The position numbers were made by a program, and so were the translations under genes. This document shows, piece after piece, positions 1-7,484 of a stretch of 64,000 nt of DNA (its first letter is position 1; every line of letters begins with the position of its first letter). Origin of the DNA: Blastococcus sp. URHD0036 (GTDB lineage: Bacteria > Actinomycetota > Actinomycetes > Mycobacteriales > Geodermatophilaceae); contig NZ_JNIK01000011.1 of assembly GCF_000701365.1 (NCBI RefSeq), positions 310,001 through 374,000 on the forward strand, in the 5' to 3' direction. The notes under the pieces are model-generated. The model was not told the DNA's origin. It ran no database searches and saw only the letters and a program-made list of their open reading frames with translations.

Positions 1-1152
1 CAGCTCGGCGAGGAGCTGCTGGACACCTTCGCCGGGCGGCTGCGGGCGCTCGGGCTGGACCCGGCCGACTACCGCTACCTGCCGGTGCACCCCTGGCAGT
101 GGGAGCACCGGCTGGCGGTCACCTTCGCCGCGGACCTCGGCCGCCGCGACCTGGTGCCGCTCGGGCACAGCGAGGACCGCTACCAGGCCCAGCAGTCGAT
201 CCGGACGTTCTTCGACCTCGACCGCCCCGACCGGCACTATGTGAAGGTCGCCCTGGCGATCCAGAACATGGGCTTCCTGCGTGGGCTCTCGCCCGCCTAC
301 ATGCGCGCGGCACCGGCGATCAACGACTGGGTCGCCGGGGTGGTCACCGGCGACCCGGACCTCGGCGGGTTCGCGATCCTGCGGGAGCTGGCCTCGATCG
401 GCTACACCGGCGACGCCTACCACCGGATGGCCGCCCGGGGCGTCCGGTCGCCGTTCCAGAAGATGGTCGCCGCGCTGTGGCGGGAGAGCCCGGTGCCGGG
501 GCTCGCCGCGGACGAGCGGGCGATGACGATGGCCGCGCTGCTGCACCGCGACGCCGACGGGCGGTCGCTGGTCGGCGGGCTCATCGCCGACTCCGGCCTC
601 GACCCGCGGGTGTGGCTGCGCAGCTACCTCGACGCCTACCTCCGCCCGGTGCTGCACTGCCTGCTCGCCCACGACCTCGCGTTCATGCCGCACGGCGAGA
701 ACGTGATCCTGGTGCTGCGGAACTCGGTGCCGCACCGTGTCCTCATGAAGGACATCGGCGAGGAGGTCGCCGTCTTCGGGGACCGGCCGCTGCCCGCCGA
801 CGTCGAGCGGGTCCGCGTCGACCTGCCCGACGACGTGCGGCTGCTGTCGGTGTTCACCGACGTCTTCGACGGGTTCCTGCGCTACCTGGCCACGGTGCTG
901 GACACCGACGGCCTGCTCCCGGCCGACGAGGTCTGGGGCGTCGTCGCCGAGTGCCTGCTGGACCACCGCGAGGCGCACCCCGAGCTGCACCGGCGGTTCG
1001 ACCTGTTCACGCCTGAGTTCGCGCACTCCTGCCTGAACCGGCTGCAGCTGCGCAACACCCTGCAGATGGTCGACCTCGCCGACCAGGCGTCCTCGCTGCA
1101 GTACGCCGGGACGCTCGCCAACCCGGTCGCGCCGTACGGGCCGCCCCGGTGA
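1..1152 (+). CDS. NIS siderophore synthetase, IucA/IucC family (5' partial)
   Basis: The reading frame is open from base 1, so the start lies upstream; 383 C-terminal residues are present. The segment carries landmarks of NRPS-independent siderophore synthetases: PVHPWQW near residue 28, KVALAIQNMGFLRGLSPAYM near 82, and HGENVILVLRN followed by LMKDIGEE in the FhuF-like C-terminal part. The family uses ATP to adenylate a citrate- or succinate-type carboxylate and condense it with an amine or hydroxylamine in the cytosol. The stop overlaps the GTG of the next gene by 4 bases (GTGA), so translation is probably coupled. Family is certain; the product siderophore cannot be read from this fragment. 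Confidence 0.93.
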   Translation, partial: QLGEELLDTFAGRLRALGLDPADYRYLPVHPWQWEHRLAVTFAADLGRRDLVPLGHSEDRYQAQQSIRTFFDLDRPDRHYVKVALAIQNMGFLRGLSPAYMRAAPAINDWVAGVVTGDPDLGGFAILRELASIGYTGDAYHRMAARGVRSPFQKMVAALWRESPVPGLAADERAMTMAALLHRDADGRSLVGGLIADSGLDPRVWLRSYLDAYLRPVLHCLLAHDLAFMPHGENVILVLRNSVPHRVLMKDIGEEVAVFGDRPLPADVERVRVDLPDDVRLLSVFTDVFDGFLRYLATVLDTDGLLPADEVWGVVAECLLDHREAHPELHRRFDLFTPEFAHSCLNRLQLRNTLQMVDLADQASSLQYAGTLANPVAPYGPPR

Positions 1153-3296
1153 CCGAGCACGTCGCGCGCGAGAGGCTCCACGAGGTGCCCCGGGACGACT
1201 GGGGGATCCCGACGATCCGGGCGGGGTCGATCGACGACCTCGCGTGGGCCCAGGGCCGGGTCACCGCGATCGACCGCGCGTGGCAGCTCGAGGTGGAGCG
1301 GTGGCGCAGCGAGGCGACCCTGGCCGCACACGTCGGCGCCAGCGAGATCGAGTGGGACTCCTTCGCCGCCCGCGCCCGGCTCGACGACACCGCGCGCCGC
1401 TGCTTCGACGCCCTCGACCCGGAGACGCAGCGGTGGGTCACCGCCTACGTCGAGGGGGTGCGCGACGGGCTGGCCGAGGGCGCGGCCCGCTCCCCGGAGC
1501 TGCAAGCCCTGGGGTTCCCGGGCGGCGGGCTCGGTGAGTGGCGGCCCTGGACGCCGCTGGGCATCTTCTCGGTCCACCACGTCCTGTTCGGCTCTCTCGG
1601 CTCCAAGGTGTGGCGCGGGCACCTGCTGCGGTCCTTCGGCCCGGGGCTCGGCCGCGAGCTGGCCGGGGCGCTGGGCCTGTGCCCGCCCGACGGCAGCAAC
1701 GCGGTCGCGGTCACCGGCTCCCGGACGGCGTCCGGGCTGCCGCTCGTGGCCGGCGACCCGCACCGGCTGCTGGAGCGGCCGGGCATCTACCAGCAGGTGC
1801 ACCTGGTCGTGGACGGGGCGGCTGGGGCGGGAGGCAGCACGATCGACGTCGTCGGGCTGGCCTTCCCCGGCGTGCCCGGCGTCGCCCACTTCGGGCACAC
1901 CGGCACGGTCGCCTGGGCGGTCACCAACGCGATGGCCGACCACCAGGACCTCTACCGCGAGCGTCTGCGCCGCGACGGCGACCGGGTGCTGGCCCTCGGA
2001 CCCGACGGCGAGGAACCTGTCGAGGTCGCGACGGTGGAGCTGGCCGTCCGCGACGCCGAGCCGGTGTACGTGGAGATCCTCGAGACCGCGCGCGGCCCGG
2101 TCGTCGTCCCCTCCTGGGAGACCGACGGCGGGGAGCGCGAGGCGCTGAGCCTGCGCGCGCCGAACCGGGTCGACGCCGCCCAGGGCTTCGAGGCGCTGCC
2201 GCTGCTGCTGCGGGCGCGCAGCGCGGCCGACGTCGAAGCGGCGCTGGCCTCGTGGGTGGAGCCGGTGAACAGCTACCTGATCGCCGACACCACCGGCGAC
2301 GTGCGCCAGCTGGTCGCCGGCCGGGTGCCCGACCGCGCCGAGGCCAACCGCTGGCACCCGGTGCCGGCCTGGGAGCCCGCGTCGGCCTGGCGGGGCACCG
2401 TCGATCTCCCGGCCGGTCTGCGCGTGACCGACGACGCGCCCTGGGACGGCGTCGCGGTGACCGCGAACGACGAGCGGCCCGACACCGCGCCGTACGGCAC
2501 CGCCTTCGCCCGGCCGCACCGCGCGGCCCGCATCCGCGCCCTCGTCGGCGACCGCACCGGGCTCACCCCCGACGAGCTCGTCGCCGTCCTGCTCGACACC
2601 GCCACCCCCGCCGCCGGTCTGCTGGATCTCCTCGCCCGCACCGACGGGCCCGCGGCCGGCACCGCCGCCGCCGACCTGCGGGCCGAGGTCCTGGCCTGGG
2701 ACGGCCGGATGGACGCCGACAGCATCGGCGCCGGTGCGTTCGCCGCCTGGCGCTCGGGGCTGGTGCGCCGGGTCCTGGGGCTCACGGTGCTCGCGCCGCT
2801 GCACCGGCCGGCCGGTGTCCCCGGGGTCCTGGCGCCGTGGCTGTCCCCCGCCGAGCGGGTCGGGACGTCGCTGGAGCGGCTGCTCGACGTCCTCCCCGGC
2901 CTGGGCGTCGACGTGGTCGCGCTCGTCCGTGACGCGCTGGCCGACGCCGCGAGCGACCCCGCGCCGGCGTGGGGCGCGACCCACCGGCTGCACACCGTGC
3001 ACTCCCTCGACGGCACGCCCTGGCAGGACGCCGCCGTCCGGCCCGCCGACGGCACCCCGCTGCCCGGCGACACCGACTGCGTGCGGGCCACCGTGTCGCT
3101 GCCCGGGCTCACCGACCTCTGCCTGCGCGGATCGGTCGCCCGCTACGTCTGGGACCTCGCCGACCGCGGCCGCAGCCGGTGGGTGGTGCCGCTGGGTGCC
3201 GACGGCGCTCCCGGCCCGCACGCGGAGGACCAGACCCCGCTGTGGGCCGGCGACTCCTTCGTCCCCGTTCCCCCCACCCGTCAGGAGATCCCGTGA
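1149..3296 (+). CDS. Penicillin-acylase-type Ntn hydrolase in siderophore operon
   Basis: 715 residues with GTG start overlapping the preceding stop. It has the penicillin acylase layout: an N-terminal alpha-chain region with DDWGIPTIRA, then DGSNAVAV with the presumed autocatalytic nucleophile Ser183 (Asn184 next), and AFPGVPGVAHFGHTG downstream. Family members self-cleave and hydrolyse or transfer acyl amides. Sitting between a NIS synthetase and a hydroxylamine-type acyltransferase, it may remove or exchange an acyl group on the siderophore, by analogy with PvdQ in pyoverdine maturation. No signal peptide is visible, so unlike PvdQ it looks cytosolic. Family call is strong; the siderophore role is inference. 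Confidence 0.9.
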   Translation: MTEHVARERLHEVPRDDWGIPTIRAGSIDDLAWAQGRVTAIDRAWQLEVERWRSEATLAAHVGASEIEWDSFAARARLDDTARRCFDALDPETQRWVTAYVEGVRDGLAEGAARSPELQALGFPGGGLGEWRPWTPLGIFSVHHVLFGSLGSKVWRGHLLRSFGPGLGRELAGALGLCPPDGSNAVAVTGSRTASGLPLVAGDPHRLLERPGIYQQVHLVVDGAAGAGGSTIDVVGLAFPGVPGVAHFGHTGTVAWAVTNAMADHQDLYRERLRRDGDRVLALGPDGEEPVEVATVELAVRDAEPVYVEILETARGPVVVPSWETDGGEREALSLRAPNRVDAAQGFEALPLLLRARSAADVEAALASWVEPVNSYLIADTTGDVRQLVAGRVPDRAEANRWHPVPAWEPASAWRGTVDLPAGLRVTDDAPWDGVAVTANDERPDTAPYGTAFARPHRAARIRALVGDRTGLTPDELVAVLLDTATPAAGLLDLLARTDGPAAGTAAADLRAEVLAWDGRMDADSIGAGAFAAWRSGLVRRVLGLTVLAPLHRPAGVPGVLAPWLSPAERVGTSLERLLDVLPGLGVDVVALVRDALADAASDPAPAWGATHRLHTVHSLDGTPWQDAAVRPADGTPLPGDTDCVRATVSLPGLTDLCLRGSVARYVWDLADRGRSRWVVPLGADGAPGPHAEDQTPLWAGDSFVPVPPTRQEIP

Positions 3297-3871
3297 CCGA
3301 CGCCCGCCTCGCCGAGGGCACCTCCCCGTTCGGAGACGGCCGCACGATGCAGGTGCGCCGGCTCGACCCCGCCGGCGACGCCCCCCTGGTGCACTCCTGG
3401 GTGCGCGAGGAGCGCGCCCGGTTCTGGGGCATGACCGGCCACACCGTCGAGCAGGTCCGCGACATCTACGCGTTCGTCGACTCGCTCGACACCCACCACG
3501 CCTACCTCGTGTCGGTCGACGGCGCCCCGGTGGCGCTGCTGCAGACCTACCAGCCGGGCGAGGACCCGGTCTCGGAGGTCTACGAGGTGCAGCCGGGCGA
3601 CCTCGGCATCCACCTGCTCCTGGCGCCGGCGAGCGCTCCCGAGCCGGGCTTCACCGAGCGCCTGGTGGCCGCGCTGGGCGCGGTCGTGCTGCTGGACCCG
3701 TCGGTGCAGCGGGTGGTGGTGGAGCCCGACGCCGGCAACGAGCGGGCGGGCGACCGCGTCCGCCGGACCGGATTCGACCTGGGCCCGCAGGTGGACCTGG
3801 GCGAGAAGCGGGCCCAGCTCGCCTTCCTCGACCGGGCCACGCTCGAGGCGCTGGCCCCCGCGGGGGTCTAG
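3293..3871 (+). CDS. Siderophore-type GNAT acyltransferase (IucB/MbtK-like)
   Basis: 192 residues from a GTG that overlaps the stop of the acylase (GTGA). A longer upstream frame exists but would run through the acylase gene. Motifs match the siderophore acetyltransferase branch of GNAT: WVREERARFWGM near residue 41, GDLGIHLLLAP in the acyl-CoA binding core, and VEPDAGNERAGD with an NxxA-type loop. These enzymes transfer acetyl, succinyl or longer acyl groups from CoA to an N-hydroxylated amine. It is the third cistron of the operon and ends 3 bases into the convergent reductase gene. The acyl group is unknown. Confidence 0.88.
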   Translation: MTDARLAEGTSPFGDGRTMQVRRLDPAGDAPLVHSWVREERARFWGMTGHTVEQVRDIYAFVDSLDTHHAYLVSVDGAPVALLQTYQPGEDPVSEVYEVQPGDLGIHLLLAPASAPEPGFTERLVAALGAVVLLDPSVQRVVVEPDAGNERAGDRVRRTGFDLGPQVDLGEKRAQLAFLDRATLEALAPAGV

Positions 3872-4431
3872 GGCCGCCGCACGCGGTGGCGGTGGAAGAC
3901 CACGCCTGAGTCGAAGCTGCGGGTCTCGACGAGATCGAGTTCCACGCGGCGCTCGTTCCGGGAGAAGTACGGGAGGCCACCGCCGACCAGCACCGGGTAG
4001 ACCCGGACCCGGTACTCGTCGATCAGGTCCAGATCGGCGGCCTGGGCGGCGAGGGTCGCCCCGCCGACGGCGATGTCGCCGTCGCCGGGCTCGGCCCGCA
4101 GCCGCTCGATCTCCTCCGCCAGGCTCCCGGTGGCCAGCCGGGCGTTGCCCTCCACCGCCGACAGCGAGCGGGAGAACACCACCTTGGGCAGCTCCCGCCA
4201 GAGGTCGGCGAACTCCTGCTGCAGGGCATCGAGGGCCGGCGCCCGATCGGGCTCCCAGTAGAGCATCGACTCGTAGAGCCGCCGGCCCAGCAGGTGCACG
4301 CCGGCCCCCCGGACCTCGTCGGTGGCCAGGCGGAAGACCCCCTCGTCGGGACCGCCGAAGTCGAAGCCCCCGTCGGGGCCGACGACGAAGCCGTCGAGCG
4401 AGGTGCTGAGCGAGTAGGTGACGCGGCGCAT
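3868..4431 (-). CDS. Dihydrofolate reductase-family (RibD C-terminal) protein
   Basis: 187 residues. The RibD C-terminal/DHFR-like fold is indicated by MRRVTYSLSTSLDGFV at the start, LLGRRLYESM near residue 49, KVVFSRSL, GDIAVGGATLAAQ and VYPVLVGGGLPYF near the end. Members are NADPH-binding reductases, usually of unknown substrate in actinobacteria; there is no sign of a deaminase domain, so a riboflavin role is unlikely. The ATG overlaps the upstream YunG stop by one base (TGATG), indicating a two-gene operon. It converges with the siderophore operon with a 4-base overlap. Confidence 0.85.
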   Translation of the reverse strand: MRRVTYSLSTSLDGFVVGPDGGFDFGGPDEGVFRLATDEVRGAGVHLLGRRLYESMLYWEPDRAPALDALQQEFADLWRELPKVVFSRSLSAVEGNARLATGSLAEEIERLRAEPGDGDIAVGGATLAAQAADLDLIDEYRVRVYPVLVGGGLPYFSRNERRVELDLVETRSFDSGVVFHRHRVRRP

Positions 4432-4859
4432 CAGGGGTTCTCCTCGAGGTCGGGTCCGCCGGTAGGACCGCCGGACCCGGCAGGACTCATCGCCGCGTCG
4501 ACCGCCGTTCGGAACCGGGCGTACTGCTCGGCCCCCCGACGCGGTGGGCCCGGAGGACGGTCCACCACCCGCGGCGCCTGCACCACCTCGTCGGGTGCGA
4601 ACTGCTCGCGGGTCAGGTCCACCTCCCGCCCGTCGGGCAGGCGGTTCCACCAGTGCACCCCCTGCCGGGAGCCGTCGGGGCGCACCACCTCGGCGAGCAG
4701 CAGGTCCCCGCCGAGCACGTCCTGCACCGTGAGCGCGGTGACCCCGCACTGACCGCGCGCCGGGTTGCCCGGTGTCCAGTCGGCGAGATCGACGTCGTCG
4801 CAGGTCTCCCGCGACCAGGACGCCCGGACGGCGGCGGTCAGCTCCCTCAGGGTGGTCAC
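4431..4859 (-). CDS. YunG family protein
   Basis: 142 residues from GTG. A longer open frame reaches further upstream, but conservation starts at VTTLRELTAAVRASWSRETC. Family landmarks are GNPARGQCGVTALTVQD near residue 33 and HWWNRLPDGREVDLTREQF in the middle. YunG-like proteins are widespread small cytosolic proteins without a defined biochemical role; the conserved Cys in GQC and the His-Trp-Trp-Asn stretch hint at a papain-like or binding fold, which is speculation. It is translated just ahead of the RibD-like reductase, so the two may act together. Confidence 0.75.
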   Translation of the reverse strand: MTTLRELTAAVRASWSRETCDDVDLADWTPGNPARGQCGVTALTVQDVLGGDLLLAEVVRPDGSRQGVHWWNRLPDGREVDLTREQFAPDEVVQAPRVVDRPPGPPRRGAEQYARFRTAVDAAMSPAGSGGPTGGPDLEENP

Positions 4860-4888
4860 CCGCGCAGTCTCCCGCCGGCCACCGACAG

Positions 4889-5518
4889 TCAGGCCAGCAG
4901 CAGCCGGTCGACCGCGTCGACCAGGAAGTCCGCGTACTCCTCGACGCTCCAGCCACGGACCCGCACGAGGTTCGTGATGGGCTCGTGGGTGAACAGCGCC
5001 CAGGCGATCTCCGTCGCCCGGTCGGCGTCGAGTCCCTCCCGGAGCCACGGCTCGAACGAGCCGATGAGCAGCCGCTGGTCGGCCAGGCGCCGGCGCTCGT
5101 ACTCCGCCCAGACCTCCGCGATGTCCGGGTCCCCCGCAGCAGCTGCGGCGAAGACCTCGATCATCGGCACCGTCTGCCGGACGAACCGCACCACCAGCTC
5201 GCGCACGGCGGCCAGCTTCCCCGCGCGGTCCGTCGCCTCGACCGGGGCGACGAACGCCGCGCGCTGGGCGAGCGGCGTCTCCTCGTCGTCGCCGACGACC
5301 GCCCGGTCGACACAGGCCAGGAGCAGCGACGCCTTGCTGCCCTGCCCGAAGACCGTCTGCACCGAGACCCCGGCCGCCGCCGCGACGTCCTTCATGGTCG
5401 TCGCCGCATAGCCCCGCTCCAGGAAGCAGCGGGCCGCCGCGTCGAGCACCGCCGCGCGCGTGCGCTGCGCCTGCTCGGCCCGCAGCGGGGAGTTGTAGAT
5501 CCTCTTGCGCTCGGTCAT
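4889..5518 (-). CDS. TetR family transcriptional regulator
   Basis: 209 residues. The N-terminal HTH (about residues 16-66) reads RTRAAVLDAAARCFLERGY, then TMKDVAAAAGVSVQTVF, typical of TetR; the C-terminal ligand domain is not assignable to a known effector class. It is divergent from the hemerythrin gene at 5580 with 61 bases between them. That gap holds an inverted repeat ATTCGTTG-N11-CAACCAAT, a plausible operator for autoregulation and control of the neighbour. The effector is unknown. Confidence 0.9.
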   Translation of the reverse strand: MTERKRIYNSPLRAEQAQRTRAAVLDAAARCFLERGYAATTMKDVAAAAGVSVQTVFGQGSKASLLLACVDRAVVGDDEETPLAQRAAFVAPVEATDRAGKLAAVRELVVRFVRQTVPMIEVFAAAAAGDPDIAEVWAEYERRRLADQRLLIGSFEPWLREGLDADRATEIAWALFTHEPITNLVRVRGWSVEEYADFLVDAVDRLLLA

Positions 5519-5540
5519 GGGTTCACTCTACCGTGCCGCT

Positions 5541-5567
5541 ATTCGTTGCAGTGCTACTCCAACCAAT
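5541..5567. promoter_or_regulatory. Candidate TetR operator (inverted repeat)
   Basis: ATTCGTTG at 5541-5548 and CAACCAAT at 5560-5567 form an inverted repeat with 7 of 8 arm positions matching and an 11-base spacer. It lies between the divergent TetR and hemerythrin genes, the usual place for a TetR autoregulatory site. The region is locally much AT-richer than its surroundings. Binding is inferred. Confidence 0.5.
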
Positions 5568-5579
5568 GAGGTGATCCCC

Positions 5580-6290
5580 ATGACCGCCACCATCCCGACG
5601 ACCGTCCCCCAGGTGATGCTCCCCGGGCAGGCCGCCGCGCCCGAGGGCCCCGTCGACATCGCGCCGATGTACCTGATGCACCACGCCTTCCGCCGCGACG
5701 TCCACGCCTTCGCCGCCGTCGTGCCGACCGTGGCCGCGACCGACCGGCGGCGCTGGGCCCGGATCGCCCGGCGGTTCACCTTCTTCACCACGATCCTGCA
5801 CAAGCACCACTCCGGAGAGGACCGGGCGATGTGGCCCCTGCTCGCGGAGAAGGGCGCGGACACCGCCGTCCTGGACGCCCTCCAGGCCGACCACGCCGGC
5901 ATCGACCCGCTGCTGACCTCGCTCGACGCCGGTCTGCGCGCCCTCGCCGGCGGCAGCGGCGACGCGGCGGACCGGGACCGGGTGACCGACACCGCCGTCC
6001 GGCTGCGCGACGCGCTCCTGGCCCACCTCGAGCGCGAGGAGCGCGACGGCATGGCCCTGGTGCAGCGGCACCTCGTCCAGGAGGACTGGGACCGGCTGGA
6101 CCGGGAGGTCTTCCAGAAGGACTACACGGCGTTCGAGGTCCCCGCGGTCGCCGGATGGGTCGCCGACGGCCTGTCCGACGAGGACCTGCGGCGCATGCCG
6201 GACGCCGGTCCGGTGCTCCTGGCCGTCGCCCGTGCGATGGGCCGCCGCAACGCCCGCCGCGACGCCCGCGTCTTCGGTGGTGCCCGGTGA
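5580..6290 (+). CDS. Hemerythrin-domain protein
   Basis: 236 residues; ATG chosen because AGGTGATC lies just upstream and the conserved part begins soon after. The His/Glu pattern of a hemerythrin HHE domain is visible: MHHAFRRDVHAF near residue 35, HKHHSGEDRAMWP near 77, QADHAGI near 103 and HLEREERDGM near 145. Such domains bind a di-iron centre and serve in oxygen, NO or iron handling. The gene is divergent from a TetR regulator and overlaps the next gene by 4 bases (GTGA), so it is co-expressed with the deazaflavin reductase. Confidence 0.87.
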   Translation: MTATIPTTVPQVMLPGQAAAPEGPVDIAPMYLMHHAFRRDVHAFAAVVPTVAATDRRRWARIARRFTFFTTILHKHHSGEDRAMWPLLAEKGADTAVLDALQADHAGIDPLLTSLDAGLRALAGGSGDAADRDRVTDTAVRLRDALLAHLEREERDGMALVQRHLVQEDWDRLDREVFQKDYTAFEVPAVAGWVADGLSDEDLRRMPDAGPVLLAVARAMGRRNARRDARVFGGAR

Positions 6291-6745
6291 CCGCGACGAG
6301 CACCCCCACGAGGAAGGACCGCGCGCTCACCGTCGTCACCAAGTACGCCGCGAAGGTGCACGTCACGCTGGCGCGCCGATCCGGCGGGCGGCTGGTCCGT
6401 ACCTTCCGCGGCGGGGACCTGCTGCTGCTGTCCCACACCGGGCGGACGTCGGGGCGGACGTACACCACGCCGGCGCTCTTCGTCCGCGACGGGGAGGACT
6501 ACGTCGTGGCCGCGTCCAACGGCGGCATCGACTCCGAGCCGCAGTGGTGGCTGAACCTCCAGGCCGACCCCCGCGGCGCGGTGGAGATCGGCGGACGGCG
6601 CACCGAGGTGCTCGCCAGTCAGGTGTCCGAGGCCGACCGGCAGCGGCTCTGGGACGCCCTCATGGCCAAGTGCCCGACCTACGACGACTACCAGTCCACG
6701 GTCTCCCGCCGGATCTCCCTCGTCCGGTTGTCCCCGGTCGGCTGA
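6287..6745 (+). CDS. Deazaflavin (F420)-dependent nitroreductase family protein
   Basis: 152 residues from GTG overlapping the hemerythrin stop. Signature elements of the DUF385/Ddn family are visible: GDLLLLSHTGRTSGRTYTTP near residue 44, DGEDYVVAASNGG near 67, and PQWWLNLQADPRG near 85. These split-barrel proteins use F420H2 to reduce quinones or nitro compounds, usually at the membrane face. Pairing with a hemerythrin protein under a TetR-type operator suggests a redox-stress unit; that link is inferred from arrangement only. Confidence 0.88.
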   Translation: MTATSTPTRKDRALTVVTKYAAKVHVTLARRSGGRLVRTFRGGDLLLLSHTGRTSGRTYTTPALFVRDGEDYVVAASNGGIDSEPQWWLNLQADPRGAVEIGGRRTEVLASQVSEADRQRLWDALMAKCPTYDDYQSTVSRRISLVRLSPVG

Positions 6746-6776
6746 ACCCGGTTACCCGGTCCGCCACCATGAGCGG

Positions 6777-7484
6777 GTGAGCGATCCCCTCGCGCCGGGC
6801 GCCTCCGACATCGGCGAGTACCTGGTGAGCTGCCGCTCGTTCGACGAGTACCGGGCCATGTTCGGGCTCACCGACGACGACCTGGCCGGCCGGGTGCTGG
6901 ACTGCCCCGGCGGCGGAGCCGGGTTCACCGCGGTGGCGCGGGGGATCGGCGTGCGGGCCGTCGCGGCGGACCCGGTGTACGCCACCGCGCCCGAGGAACT
7001 CCTCGCACGGCTGCGCGAGGAGCTCGAGCGGGGCAGCGCGTGGACACGGGCGCACGCGTCCCGCTACGTCTGGTCCGCCTACGCCGGCGGACCGGAGGAG
7101 CACGCCCGCGTGCGAGCGGAGGCAGCGGGCCTGTTCGCCACCGACCTGCTCGCCCGGCCGGACGGCTACGTGGCAGCGGCCCTGCCGCACCTGCCCTTCG
7201 CCGACGACAGCTTCGACCTCGTGCTCTCCTCGCACCTGCTGTTCACCTACGCCGACCGCATCGACACGGCGGCCCACGAGGCGGCGCTGCGCGAGCTCGT
7301 GCGGGTCAGCCGCGGCCGGGTGCTGGTCTACCCGCTGGTCGACCAGGCCGGACGGGCCGTGCCCGACCTGGTCGACCGGCTCTCGGCAGCCCTGGGCGCC
7401 GACGGCGTCCGGGTCCGCGTGCGGGGCACCGACTACGAGTTCCAGCGCGGCGCCCGCCAGCTGCTGGAACTCAGCCGGCCGTGA
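6777..7484 (+). CDS. Class I SAM-dependent methyltransferase
   Basis: 235 residues from GTG. Motif I is VLDCPGGGAGFTAVA near residue 40, with the acidic ribose-binding residue in AVAADPVY, and the post-motif segment LPFADDSFDLVLSSHLLF near 139 is typical of small-molecule methyltransferases. The glycine-rich loop has CPGGGAG rather than the usual GxGxG. The substrate is not predictable. The gene converges with the ABC exporter and the two overlap by 14 bases, so transcription from either side could interfere. Confidence 0.83.
   Translation: MSDPLAPGASDIGEYLVSCRSFDEYRAMFGLTDDDLAGRVLDCPGGGAGFTAVARGIGVRAVAADPVYATAPEELLARLREELERGSAWTRAHASRYVWSAYAGGPEEHARVRAEAAGLFATDLLARPDGYVAAALPHLPFADDSFDLVLSSHLLFTYADRIDTAAHEAALRELVRVSRGRVLVYPLVDQAGRAVPDLVDRLSAALGADGVRVRVRGTDYEFQRGARQLLELSRP

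Noticed and set aside
882-3221. 779-residue reading frame on the minus strand opposite the NIS and acylase genes
   Set aside because: It is Arg/Gly/Pro/Asp-rich with no motif, antisense to two clear families, and typical of shadow frames in DNA with very high third-position GC.
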